Assembly (NCBI RefSeq): GCF_003330765.1
Contig: NZ_CP024903.1
Coordinates: 2,232,001-2,296,000 of the forward strand
Length of the DNA stretch: 64,000 bases
From: Burkholderia pyrrocinia
GTDB taxonomy: Bacteria > Pseudomonadota > Gammaproteobacteria > Burkholderiales > Burkholderiaceae
Direction: 5' to 3'
Positions 38,481-46,949 of this stretch are shown here, piece after piece (position 1 is the stretch's first letter; every line of letters starts with the position of its first letter). The notes under the pieces were generated by a model. The model did no database searches. It saw only the letters and a list, made by a program, of their open reading frames with translations, and was not told the origin of the DNA. The translations under genes and the position numbers were made by a program.

Positions 38481-40385
38481 TTACGCGACGCGCTTCGCCT
38501 GACCGGCGACATCGGCCGCCGGGTTCAGGAAGCGTTCGCGAATCGATTTCGCGATGCCCGCGCCATCGAGGCCACATTGCGACAGCAGCTTCGCGGGATC
38601 GCCGTGATCGACGAACAGGTCAGGGAGGCCCAATTGTAGTACGGGTCGGATAACCCCACTCTCCATCAGGGCTTCCACGCAGGCCGAGCCCGCGCCACCC
38701 ATCACGCAGCCTTCCTCGACGGTGACGAGGTAGTCGTGCGTCTCGGCGAGTTCGCGCACGAGTGCCGCGTCGACCGGCTTCACGAAGCGCATGTTCGCGA
38801 CGGTGGCGTCGAGTTCCTCGGCCGCGGCGAGCGACGGTGCGACCATCGTGCCGAACGCGAGGATCGCGACGCGCTTGCCTTCCGGCTGCGACGTCCGGCG
38901 ACGCACTTCACCCTTGCCGAGCGGGATCTCGGTGAATTCCTTCACCGTCGGCACGCCCGTGCCCGCGCCGCGCGGATAGCGCACCGCGGTCGGGTTCGGC
39001 TGCTGCAACGCCGTGTGCAGCATCTGACGGCATTCGTTCTCGTCGGACGCCACCATGACCGTCATGTTCGGGATGCAGCGCATGAACGCGAGATCGTACG
39101 CGCCCGCATGCGTCGCGCCGTCCGCGCCGACGAGGCCCGCACGGTCGATCGCGAACACGACCGGCAGGTTCTGCAGCGCGACGTCGTGGATCAGTTGGTC
39201 GTAACCACGCTGCAGGAACGTCGAGTAGATCGCGACGACCGGCTTGAGCCCTTCGGTCGCGAGGCCGCCGGCGAACGTCACCGCGTGCTGCTCGGCGATG
39301 CCGACGTCGTAGTAGCGATCCTTGAAGCGCTTTTCGAACTCGACCATACCCGAGCCTTCGCGCATCGCGGGCGTGATGCCGACGACGCGCGAATCGCGCT
39401 CGGCTTCATCGCACAGCCACTCGCCGAACACTTGCGTGTACGTCTTCTTCGCGGGCGCGATCGACGGCTTGATGCCTTCGGCCGGATTGAACTTGCCGGG
39501 GCCGTGATAGAGCACGGGATCGGCTTCGGCGAGCTTGTAGCCCTGGCCTTTCTTCGTCACCACGTGCAGGAACTGCGGGCCGCGCAGTTCGCGGATGTTC
39601 TGCAGCGTCGGGATCAGCGAATCGAGATCGTGACCGTCGATCGGGCCGATGTAGTTGAAGCCGAACTCCTCGAACAGCGTGGCCGGCACGACCATGCCCT
39701 TCGCGTGCTCCTCGAGCTTGCGCGCGAGTTCGAGCACCGGCGGCGCAACGCTCAGCACGCGCTCGACGCCCGCGCGCGCGGCCGCATAGAAGCGGCCCGA
39801 CATCAGGCGGGCGAGATGGCGATTCAGCGCGCCGACCGGCGGCGAAATCGACATGTCGTTGTCGTTCAGGATCACGAGCAGCTTCGCATCTTCCGACACG
39901 CCCGCGTTGTTCATCGCCTCGAACGCCATGCCGGCCGTCATCGCGCCGTCGCCGATCACGGCGATCGAGAAGCGGTCGTCGCCGTTCAGCTGGCTGCCGA
40001 TCGCCATGCCGAGCGCGGCCGAGATCGACGTGCTCGAGTGCGCGGTGCCGAACGTGTCGTATTCCGACTCGCTGCGGCGCGGGAAGCCCGAGATGCCGTC
40101 GTACTGGCGCAGCGAATGCATCTGGTCGCGGCGGCCCGTCAGGATCTTGTGCGGATAGGTCTGGTGGCCCACATCCCAGACGATGCGATCGTTCGGCGTG
40201 TTGAACACGTAGTGCAACGCGATCGTCAGCTCGACCGTCCCGAGGTTGGACGACAAATGGCCGCCCGTCTTCGACACGCTGTCGAGCACGAACGCGCGCA
40301 GTTCATCCGCGAGCGGGTGAAGTTGGCGACGATCGAGGCGGCGCAAATCCGCCGGGTCGTCGATGGTTTTCAGCAAGTCGTACAT
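38481..40385 (-). CDS. dxs: 1-deoxy-D-xylulose-5-phosphate synthase
   Basis: The 634 residues match Dxs. The thiamine-diphosphate motif is [18 protein letters not shown]...LNDNDMS (about 150-180). The catalytic His region is in [15 protein letters not shown], and the transketolase central and C-terminal domains follow ([18 protein letters not shown]). It makes DXP from pyruvate and glyceraldehyde 3-phosphate, the first step of the MEP isoprenoid route. It follows ispA by 81 bp and xseB beyond that, the conserved xseB-ispA-dxs cluster. The start at 40385 (MYDLLKTID) is the family start. Confidence 0.97.
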   Translation of the reverse strand: MYDLLKTIDDPADLRRLDRRQLHPLADELRAFVLDSVSKTGGHLSSNLGTVELTIALHYVFNTPNDRIVWDVGHQTYPHKILTGRRDQMHSLRQYDGISGFPRRSESEYDTFGTAHSSTSISAALGMAIGSQLNGDDRFSIAVIGDGAMTAGMAFEAMNNAGVSEDAKLLVILNDNDMSISPPVGALNRHLARLMSGRFYAAARAGVERVLSVAPPVLELARKLEEHAKGMVVPATLFEEFGFNYIGPIDGHDLDSLIPTLQNIRELRGPQFLHVVTKKGQGYKLAEADPVLYHGPGKFNPAEGIKPSIAPAKKTYTQVFGEWLCDEAERDSRVVGITPAMREGSGMVEFEKRFKDRYYDVGIAEQHAVTFAGGLATEGLKPVVAIYSTFLQRGYDQLIHDVALQNLPVVFAIDRAGLVGADGATHAGAYDLAFMRCIPNMTVMVASDENECRQMLHTALQQPNPTAVRYPRGAGTGVPTVKEFTEIPLGKGEVRRRTSQPEGKRVAILAFGTMVAPSLAAAEELDATVANMRFVKPVDAALVRELAETHDYLVTVEEGCVMGGAGSACVEALMESGVIRPVLQLGLPDLFVDHGDPAKLLSQCGLDGAGIAKSIRERFLNPAADVAGQAKRVA

Positions 40386-40466
40386 CGTCGTTCCATTGTA
40401 GGAAATCAAACGCGCCCGCATTCTTTTGCACGCACCGTAGCGTGTGCGCGGCGGCGGGCTTTCGCG

Positions 40467-41351
40467 TCAGCTGACCCGGTTCACCACCAGGTCGGCAAGT
40501 TCGGCGAGACGCTGTGCGCGTGCGCCGAACGGTTTCAGCGCGTCGTGCGCTTCGGCGCGCAGCTGCGCTGCGAGCTCGCGCGACGCCTCGAGGCCGAGGA
40601 TCGATACGTAGGTCGGCTTGTCGTTCGCCGCGTCCTTGCCGGCCGTCTTGCCGAGCGTCGCCGAATCGGTCGTTACGTCGAGAATATCGTCGACGACCTG
40701 GAAGGCCAGGCCCACGGCCCCCGCGTAAACATCGAGCGCGGCCATCGTTTCCGACGACGGCGTCTCGCCGGCCAGCGCGCCCATCCGCACGGCCGCGCGC
40801 AGCAGTGCGCCCGTCTTCATCCGGTGCATCGTCTCGAGCTGCTCGCGCGTCAGCTTGAGGCCGACGCTCGCCAGGTCGATCGCTTGCCCGCCGGCCATGC
40901 CGAGCGAGCCGCTCGCGAGCGCAAGCTCGCGCACGAGCGCCGCCTGCTGCACCGGCGACAGCGCATCGGCATCGGTCAGCGCAACGAACGCCTGCGACTG
41001 CAGCGCATCGCCGACCAGCAGTGCCGTCGGCTCGTCGTACTGCACGTGCACGGTCGGCTTGCCGCGGCGCAGTGCGTCGTCGTCCATGCACGGCATGTCG
41101 TCGTGCACGAGCGAATAGACGTGGATCATCTCCAGCGCCGCCGCCGCCGCGTTGCGCGCCGCTTCCGTCGCGCCGGTCAGTTCGCCTGCTGCATGGCACA
41201 GCAGCGGGCGAACGCGTTTGCCGCCGCCGAGAACCGCGTAGCGCATCGCCTCGTGGAGTTGCGCAGGCATCGCGGTTTCAGCGGGCAAATAGTGGCCAAG
41301 TGCGTCCTCGACACGGTCAAGCACGGACCGCATCCATTGTTCGAATGTCAT
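40467..41351 (-). CDS. ispA: Farnesyl diphosphate synthase (geranyltranstransferase)
   Basis: This 294-residue prenyltransferase has the first aspartate-rich motif in HDDMPCMDDDALRRG (about 90) and the second in QVVDDILDVT (about 225). The small residues before the first motif fit a C15 chain length. It condenses isopentenyl diphosphate with dimethylallyl and geranyl diphosphate. Its ATG overlaps the xseB stop by 4 bp. Confidence 0.96.
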   Translation of the reverse strand: MTFEQWMRSVLDRVEDALGHYLPAETAMPAQLHEAMRYAVLGGGKRVRPLLCHAAGELTGATEAARNAAAAALEMIHVYSLVHDDMPCMDDDALRRGKPTVHVQYDEPTALLVGDALQSQAFVALTDADALSPVQQAALVRELALASGSLGMAGGQAIDLASVGLKLTREQLETMHRMKTGALLRAAVRMGALAGETPSSETMAALDVYAGAVGLAFQVVDDILDVTTDSATLGKTAGKDAANDKPTYVSILGLEASRELAAQLRAEAHDALKPFGARAQRLAELADLVVNRVS

Positions 41352-41641
41352 AGATCGTCGTCTTCGCTGTCCGTGGCGGCCGTTCCGGACGAAAGCGGCT
41401 TCAGCGTCGCGCCGTCAAGCACGCGAACCTGCTGCTCCACCTTCTCGAGCTGCTGTTGGCAAAACGCAACGAGGGTCGCACCGCGGCGATACGCCGCCAG
41501 CGAATCCTCGAGGCTCAACGCGCCGCCTTCCATCCGGGCAACCAGCGTCTCGAGTTCCGAGAGCGCCATCTCGTAATTGTCCGGCAACGGTTCGGTGCCA
41601 TTACCGGGCGGCGTGGCGCCTGGGGATGCGGTTTTCGCCAT
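41348..41641 (-). CDS. xseB: Exodeoxyribonuclease VII small subunit
   Basis: This 97-residue protein has the XseB core NYEMALSELETLVARMEGGALSLEDSLAAYRRG and a following coiled segment QQQLEKVEQQVRVL. It forms the many-copy small subunit of exonuclease VII with XseA. The ATG at 41641 (MAKTASPG) is likely; five codons further up another start exists. It is translationally coupled to ispA. Confidence 0.93.
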   Translation of the reverse strand: MAKTASPGATPPGNGTEPLPDNYEMALSELETLVARMEGGALSLEDSLAAYRRGATLVAFCQQQLEKVEQQVRVLDGATLKPLSSGTAATDSEDDDL

Positions 41642-41833
41642 GGACGAGGGTGTCAAATTTCAAAACAGTCGGACATTCTACGGCAAAAGAGAATTTTCCG
41701 ACCTGACGACTTGGGCACCCGGGCACATATTCCGGCCCCATCACCGATACACATTGTGCGCCTCTCGATTGTCGCCCGACAAAAAAATGACACAAATCAG
41801 GCACTTAATCCTAGCCTTGCGGGGCGAACCGGG

Positions 41834-41839
41834 TATAAT
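41834..41839 (+). promoter_or_regulatory. -10 element of the Rieske oxygenase promoter
   Basis: A perfect TATAAT lies 73 nt upstream of the ATG at 41912, in an AT-richer stretch (41780-41870). No clear -35 is seen. Confidence 0.5.
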
Positions 41840-41911
41840 TCCCCGTTTCCCTAAATCGATTTTTCGATGGTTGGGTTGTTCACTGCTTTCACGCTAACAC
41901 CGGGAGTGGGA

Positions 41912-43018
41912 ATGTCCAATCTGAGCGATGCGCTTCAGTTGAAGTCGGCTCACAGCCAGCTTCCAGTCACTGCATACTTCGATGAGGCGCTGCTCGAGCG
42001 CGAGATCGAAACCCTCTTCAAGAAAGGACCTCGTTACGTCGGGCACGAGTTGATGGTGCCCGAGGCGGGGGATTATTTTGCGCTGCCGTCCGAGAAGGAA
42101 GGCCGCGTGCTGGTTCGCAACCAGGCGAACCAGATCGACCTGCTGTCGAACGTCTGCCGCCACCGGCAGGCCATCATGCTCAACGGGCGCGGGCACACGC
42201 AGAACATCGTGTGCCCGCTGCACCGCTGGACGTACGACCTGCAAGGCGAGTTGCTCGGCGCGCCGCACTTCCCCGACAAGCCGTGCCTGAACCTCGGCAA
42301 GAGCCCGCTGCAGAACTGGCAGGGGCTGCTGTTCGAAGCCGAAGGCCGGAACGTCGCGCGCGACCTCGCCAACCTCGGCACGAAGCATCACTTCGACTTC
42401 TCCGAGTACCACTTCGATCACGTCGAAGTGCACGAGTGCGATTACAACTGGAAGACGTTCATCGAGGTCTACCTCGAGGATTATCACGTCGTCCCGTTCC
42501 ACCCGGGCCTCGGCAGCTTCGTGTCGTGCGACGACCTCAAGTGGGAGTTCGGCGACTGGTACAGCGTGCAGACGGTCGGCGTGCACAACGCACTCGCGAA
42601 ACCGGGCAGCGCGACTTACCAGAAATGGCACGAGCAGGTGCTGAAATTCCGCAACGGCGTGCCGCCGGAATTCGGGGCGATCTGGATGGTCTACTACCCG
42701 GGCCTGATGATCGAGTGGTATCCGCACGTGCTCGTCGTGTCGTGGCTGATCCCGCGCGGCCCGCAGAAGACGACCAACATCGTCGAGTTCTATTACCCCG
42801 AGGAAATCGCGCTGTTCGAACGCGAATTCGTCGAGGCCGAGCGCGCCGCCTACATGGAAACGGCCGTCGAGGATGACGAGATCGCAATGCGGATGGACGC
42901 AGGCCGCCGTGCGCTGATGGCACGCGGCGAGTCGCAGGTCGGCCCGTACCAGAGCCCGATGGAAGACGGCATGCAGCACTTCCACGAGTTCCTGCGCCGC
43001 CACCTCGGCGACATCTGA
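41912..43018 (+). CDS. Rieske-type aromatic-ring-hydroxylating oxygenase alpha subunit
   Basis: The 368 residues contain a Rieske [2Fe-2S] site, CRHRQAIML (about 86-94) and CPLHRWTYD (about 106-114). A catalytic domain carries the mononuclear-iron ligands in NWKTFIEVYLEDYHVVPFH (two His, about 196-204) and a later acidic residue. Enzymes of this group insert oxygen using electrons from a separate reductase; no reductase gene is nearby. The closest known subgroups act on quaternary amines and aromatic acids. It has its own promoter and terminator. Confidence 0.88.
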   Translation: MSNLSDALQLKSAHSQLPVTAYFDEALLEREIETLFKKGPRYVGHELMVPEAGDYFALPSEKEGRVLVRNQANQIDLLSNVCRHRQAIMLNGRGHTQNIVCPLHRWTYDLQGELLGAPHFPDKPCLNLGKSPLQNWQGLLFEAEGRNVARDLANLGTKHHFDFSEYHFDHVEVHECDYNWKTFIEVYLEDYHVVPFHPGLGSFVSCDDLKWEFGDWYSVQTVGVHNALAKPGSATYQKWHEQVLKFRNGVPPEFGAIWMVYYPGLMIEWYPHVLVVSWLIPRGPQKTTNIVEFYYPEEIALFEREFVEAERAAYMETAVEDDEIAMRMDAGRRALMARGESQVGPYQSPMEDGMQHFHEFLRRHLGDI

Positions 43019-43063
43019 CGGCCGGTGCGGCGCAACCGGCACCGCACGGCATCCTGCATGACG

Positions 43064-43093
43064 AAAAGACGGGTTTCGGCCCGTCTTTTTTTG
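43064..43093 (+). terminator. Rho-independent terminator of the Rieske oxygenase gene
   Basis: AAAAGACGGGtttcggCCCGTCTTTTTTTG: an 8-10 bp stem with a seven-T tail, 45 nt after the stop. Confidence 0.85.
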
Positions 43094-43137
43094 TTTAGAC
43101 TTGGGGTATCAGGCCGTTTGCACTCCAGGGAGCCGTC

Positions 43138-44007
43138 ATGCCACACACCCACTACACCACGCTCATCTCCGCGGCCAATCTTGCCGAACGGCTCGCCGCC
43201 GCACCCGGCAGCGTCGTGCTGCTCGACTGCCGCTTCGATCTCGCCGACCCGGGCGCCGGCGAAGCCGCCTACGCGGCCGGCCACATTCCCGGCGCGCAAT
43301 ATCTCCACCTCGACCGCGACCTGTCGGGCCGCAAGACAGGCACCAACGGCCGCCATCCGCTGCCGACGCGCGACGCACTCGTCGCGACACTCGCCGATCG
43401 CGGCCTGAAGCAGGGCCAGCAGGTCGTCGCCTACGATGCGCAGGGCGGCTCGTATGCGGCCCGCCTGTGGTGGCTGCTGCGCTGGCTCGGACACGATTCG
43501 GTCGCCGTGCTCGACGGCGGCCTGCAGGCCTGGCAAGCGGCCGGCCAGCCGCTGACGACTGAAACGCAGCACCCGTCGCACGGCGACTTCCGTGCGCAGG
43601 CACCGCTCGAATCGACGGTCGACACGCCGGCCGTGCTCGCGAACCTGACGTCGCACGCGCGCATCGTGATCGACGCGCGTGCGGCAGACCGCTATCGTGG
43701 AGAAAATGAAACGATCGACCCGGTCGGCGGCCATATTCCGGGCGCACGCAACCACTTCTTCAAGGACAACCTTGCGGCGGACGGCCGCTTCAAGTCCGGT
43801 CACGAGTTGCGCGAAGCATTTTCCGCGGTGCTCGCCGGCACCGAGCCGAATCTCGCGATCCTGCAATGCGGCTCGGGCGTGACCGCGTGCCACAACGCGC
43901 TCGCGATGGAAATCGCGGGCCTGCACGGTGCATCGCTCTATGCCGGCTCGTGGAGCGAATGGAGCGCCGATCCGTCGCGGCCGGTCGCGACCGGCCCGAA
44001 CCCGTAA
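43138..44007 (+). CDS. Two-domain sulfurtransferase (rhodanese, SseA type)
   Basis: This 289-residue protein has two rhodanese repeats. The first, inactive, repeat has VLLDCRFDLADP (about 24). The second carries the catalytic loop CGSGVTACHNALAM (Cys about 243). The CGSGVTA loop is typical of 3-mercaptopyruvate sulfurtransferases rather than thiosulfate rhodaneses (CRxGxR/T). The motif AGHIPGA occurs in both halves. It is cytoplasmic, with no signal peptide. Confidence 0.9.
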   Translation: MPHTHYTTLISAANLAERLAAAPGSVVLLDCRFDLADPGAGEAAYAAGHIPGAQYLHLDRDLSGRKTGTNGRHPLPTRDALVATLADRGLKQGQQVVAYDAQGGSYAARLWWLLRWLGHDSVAVLDGGLQAWQAAGQPLTTETQHPSHGDFRAQAPLESTVDTPAVLANLTSHARIVIDARAADRYRGENETIDPVGGHIPGARNHFFKDNLAADGRFKSGHELREAFSAVLAGTEPNLAILQCGSGVTACHNALAMEIAGLHGASLYAGSWSEWSADPSRPVATGPNP

Positions 44008-44036
44008 TCCGGCGCGCGTCGCGCCGGCAAAGCGAA

Positions 44037-44060
44037 GCGGCGGCCAGTCGGCCGCCGCGT
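44037..44060. terminator. Hairpin between convergent sulfurtransferase and DLH genes
   Basis: GCGGCGGCC-agtc-GGCCGCCGC; an 8-9 bp G+C stem with no long T-run. It may terminate transcription in both directions. Confidence 0.45.
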
Positions 44061-44065
44061 TCCGT

Positions 44066-44941
44066 TTACATCACGCCGTACTTGTGGAGCCACTCGATCG
44101 CGCGCTTCCAGCTGTCCTCGGCGTCGCCCTTCACGTAGCTCGGCCGATAGTCGGCGAAGAACGCGTGGCCCGCATCGGGATACACGACGATCTCCGATGC
44201 ACGCGCGAGCTTCGAGTCGCTCGTCTGGATCGCCTTGCGCATGTCCGCGAGCGACGCCTGCGTGATGTTCGCGTCCTTCTCGCCGTACAGCCCCAGCACC
44301 GGCACCTTCAGCGACGACGCGTGATCGACCGGATTGAACGGCGTCATCTCGTCGGTCTTGCCTTCGACGAATCCGTACCACGCGACGGCCGCCCGCACGT
44401 GCGGATTGTGCTCCGCATACAGCCAGGCCTGGCGGCCGCCCCAGCAGAACCCCGTGACGCCGAGGCGCGACAGGTCGCCGCCGTTCTTGCCGGCCCATGC
44501 GACGGTCGCGTCGAGATCCTCGGTCACTTGACGGTCCGGCACCTTGCTGACGATGTTCTCGCTGAGCGCCTGGATCGTCGGATATTTCGATGGATCGCCC
44601 TGCCGCGCAAACAGGTTCGGCGCGATCGCAAGATAGCCGAGCTTCGCGAAGCGGCGGCAGACGTCGGCGATGTGCGCGTGCACGGCGAAGATTTCGTGGA
44701 TCACGATGACGACGGGCAGGTTCGTCTTGCCTGCCGGCTGCGCACGATACGCAGGCACGCTCGAATCGCCCGAGCGGATCTCGACGGTATCGACGTCCAG
44801 CCCGGTGCTGTCGGTCGTGACCGTCTGCGCCGACACGGGCAGCACGGCCGCCGCGAAGGTACCGCCCAGCGCGGCCTGCATGAACTTGCGGCGCGAGAAC
44901 GGAACGTGGGGGACCAGGCTGTCGACTTCGGGTTTCAACAT
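44066..44941 (-). CDS. Tat-exported dienelactone hydrolase-family protein
   Basis: This 291-residue alpha/beta hydrolase has a twin-arginine signal (SRRKFMQAALGGTFAAAVLPVSAQ, about 16-39). The nucleophile elbow is GFCWGG (Cys about 168), the acid is in LYGEKDAN and the His in DAGHAFF, matching the Cys-His-Asp triad of dienelactone hydrolases. Classic enzymes are cytoplasmic and act in chloroaromatic degradation; an exported version probably has another ester or lactone substrate. It is convergent with the sulfurtransferase. Confidence 0.88.
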   Translation of the reverse strand: MLKPEVDSLVPHVPFSRRKFMQAALGGTFAAAVLPVSAQTVTTDSTGLDVDTVEIRSGDSSVPAYRAQPAGKTNLPVVIVIHEIFAVHAHIADVCRRFAKLGYLAIAPNLFARQGDPSKYPTIQALSENIVSKVPDRQVTEDLDATVAWAGKNGGDLSRLGVTGFCWGGRQAWLYAEHNPHVRAAVAWYGFVEGKTDEMTPFNPVDHASSLKVPVLGLYGEKDANITQASLADMRKAIQTSDSKLARASEIVVYPDAGHAFFADYRPSYVKGDAEDSWKRAIEWLHKYGVM

Positions 44942-45329
44942 GAATGCACTCCTCGATTGGGTGCCGCCGTCACGACGACGATTGCGGCATGACGGGGCAT
45001 CGCGCCGGCGCGCGGCGCGGATGTCGCGGCGGTTGGCACCCCGCCGCAAACGGAAACCCGAACAAGATGCCCAATAATCCGTTGTGGCGTCAACTGTCAG
45101 ATATGTAAGACTCGATTACGACGGATCGATCCGGCCGCTCCGACCGCGGCGCGGCCTGCGTGTGTCGATCGCCGTTGCGCGACCGGATGCTTGCGAATTG
45201 AAAAGAAAAACGCGCGGGCGATGTCGCCCGGCAAGCGCGCGCACGGCTGTCCGGCTGCCGCAAACAACAACGGGCGGAGAACACGCACGACGTGCGCACT
45301 CCCCGCCCGCTCCCAGCGCGAACGCGCGG
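44942..45329. other. 388-bp intergenic region
   Basis: It contains the promoter side of the exported hydrolase and a G+C-rich hairpin near the ndh end (45268-45312). No gene is recognised. Confidence 0.5.
45268..45312 (-). terminator. Probable terminator of ndh
   Basis: GGGCGGAG...CTCCCCGCCC forms an outer stem around an inner GCACGAC/GTGCGC-like stem. It lies 18 bp after the ndh stop and is followed on the minus strand by TTGTTGTTTG. Confidence 0.5.
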
Positions 45330-46664
45330 TCAGTGCAGCTTGACCCGCGGCAGCGTCGTACGGCGCAGCCAGTGCGCGAAGGTGTCGAGGATCATCCGCG
45401 GATAGCCGTGCAGCGCCGCGATATGCAGCCGGTACAGCGACATGTACATGAAGCGCGCGAACAGCCCTTCGATCAGCATGTTGCCACCGATCAGCCCGCC
45501 CATCAGGTTGCCGACCGCGCTGAAGTGGCCAAGCGACACGAGCGAACCGAAATCGCGATACGTGAACTCGGGCAGCGGCCGCCCTTCGAACCGGCAGCCG
45601 ATCGCCTTCAGCAGGAAGCTTGCCTGCTGGTGCGCGGCCTGCGCACGCGGCGGCACGTTGCGTTCGTTGCCGGGCCACACGCATGCCGCGCAATCGCCGA
45701 GCGCGAACACGTTGTCGTCGGTGAAGGTCTGCAGCGTGCGGCGCACGTCGAGCTGGCCGAGCTTGTTGACCTGGAGGCCGTCGAGATGCGAGAGCACGGA
45801 CGGCGCCTTGATGCCGGCCGCCCAGACCGTCAGGTCCGCGCGTACTGTCTTGCCGCTCGCGGTATGTACGAGCCCCGGCGCGACCTCGGTCACGCGCTCG
45901 CTGAGCATCAGCCGTACGCCGAGCTTTTCGAGCAGCTCGGCCGTCGCCGACGACACGCGCTCCTGCAACGCCGGCAGAATCCGCGGCCCCGATTCGATCA
46001 GCACGATGCCGACGTCATGGCGCGGGTCGAGCTTGTGCAGGCCGTACACGGACAGCACCTGCGCCGTGTTGCGCAGTTCCGCGGACAACTCGACGCCCGT
46101 CGCGCCGCCGCCGACGATCACGACCTGGATGCGCGGCTCGGCCGACTCACCCGGTGCGGTCGGCGCCGGCGCCTGGTGCTCGGCGCGCATGCACGCGGCG
46201 ATCAGCCGCTTGCGGAAGCGCTCGGCCTCCCCAACCGTATCGAGCGCGATCGCGTTTTCCGGCGCGCCCTGCACGCCGAAGAAGTGGGTCGTGCTGCCGA
46301 TGGCGATCACGAGCGTGTCATATTCCAGCTCGCGCTCCGGCAGCAGTTCCGCGCCGTCGCTATCGTTGAGGGGCGACAGCGTGACACGCTTCGCCGCGCG
46401 GTCGAGCCCGGTCAGCTCGCCCTGCTGGAACTCGAAGCCGTGCCAGCGCGCCTGCGCCGCATATTCGAGTTCCTGCGTGAACGGGTCCATGCTGCCGGCC
46501 GCGACCTCGTGCAGCAGCGGTTTCCAGATGTGGGTCGGATTGCGGTCGACGAGCGTGACAAGCGCACGCGCGGGACGATTGCCGCGCGCGCCGTAACGGT
46601 CGCCGAGCCGCGTCGCCAGTTCCAGGCCGCCCGCGCCTCCGCCTACGATGATGATCCGATGCAT
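45330..46664 (-). CDS. ndh: Type II NADH:quinone oxidoreductase
   Basis: This 444-residue flavoprotein has the FAD motif IIIVGGGAGGLELATRLG (2-19) and the NADH motif VVIVGGGATGVELSAEL (about 175). It also has LTVWAAGIKAP, NVFALGDCA and a C-terminal amphipathic membrane-binding segment. It oxidises NADH and reduces ubiquinone without pumping protons. A very strong ribosome site (AAAGGGGGG) precedes the ATG at 46664. It appears monocistronic. Confidence 0.92.
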   Translation of the reverse strand: MHRIIIVGGGAGGLELATRLGDRYGARGNRPARALVTLVDRNPTHIWKPLLHEVAAGSMDPFTQELEYAAQARWHGFEFQQGELTGLDRAAKRVTLSPLNDSDGAELLPERELEYDTLVIAIGSTTHFFGVQGAPENAIALDTVGEAERFRKRLIAACMRAEHQAPAPTAPGESAEPRIQVVIVGGGATGVELSAELRNTAQVLSVYGLHKLDPRHDVGIVLIESGPRILPALQERVSSATAELLEKLGVRLMLSERVTEVAPGLVHTASGKTVRADLTVWAAGIKAPSVLSHLDGLQVNKLGQLDVRRTLQTFTDDNVFALGDCAACVWPGNERNVPPRAQAAHQQASFLLKAIGCRFEGRPLPEFTYRDFGSLVSLGHFSAVGNLMGGLIGGNMLIEGLFARFMYMSLYRLHIAALHGYPRMILDTFAHWLRRTTLPRVKLH

Positions 46665-46949
46665 CTGATTCCCCCCTTTGCGATTCGAAACTGCTGCCGC
46701 CGGACGCTGCGAACGCGATGCATTCGTCACGCCCGGTGGATTAACCGGTTCGGACATCATCGATGTGCAGTTCGAAGCACTTCGATGCGCCCGCCCCCGG
46801 AACGCGGGACGGGACGCGCCGCCCCGCATCAATGACATGACCGACATGCATTGTCCGGGAGCTTGCGCGTTGACCACAAGCAAACCATCTCGATATTCAG
46901 CATCCCTGCAACAATATGCCGCAGGAAACGGGAACCGCGCAGCGGTGCG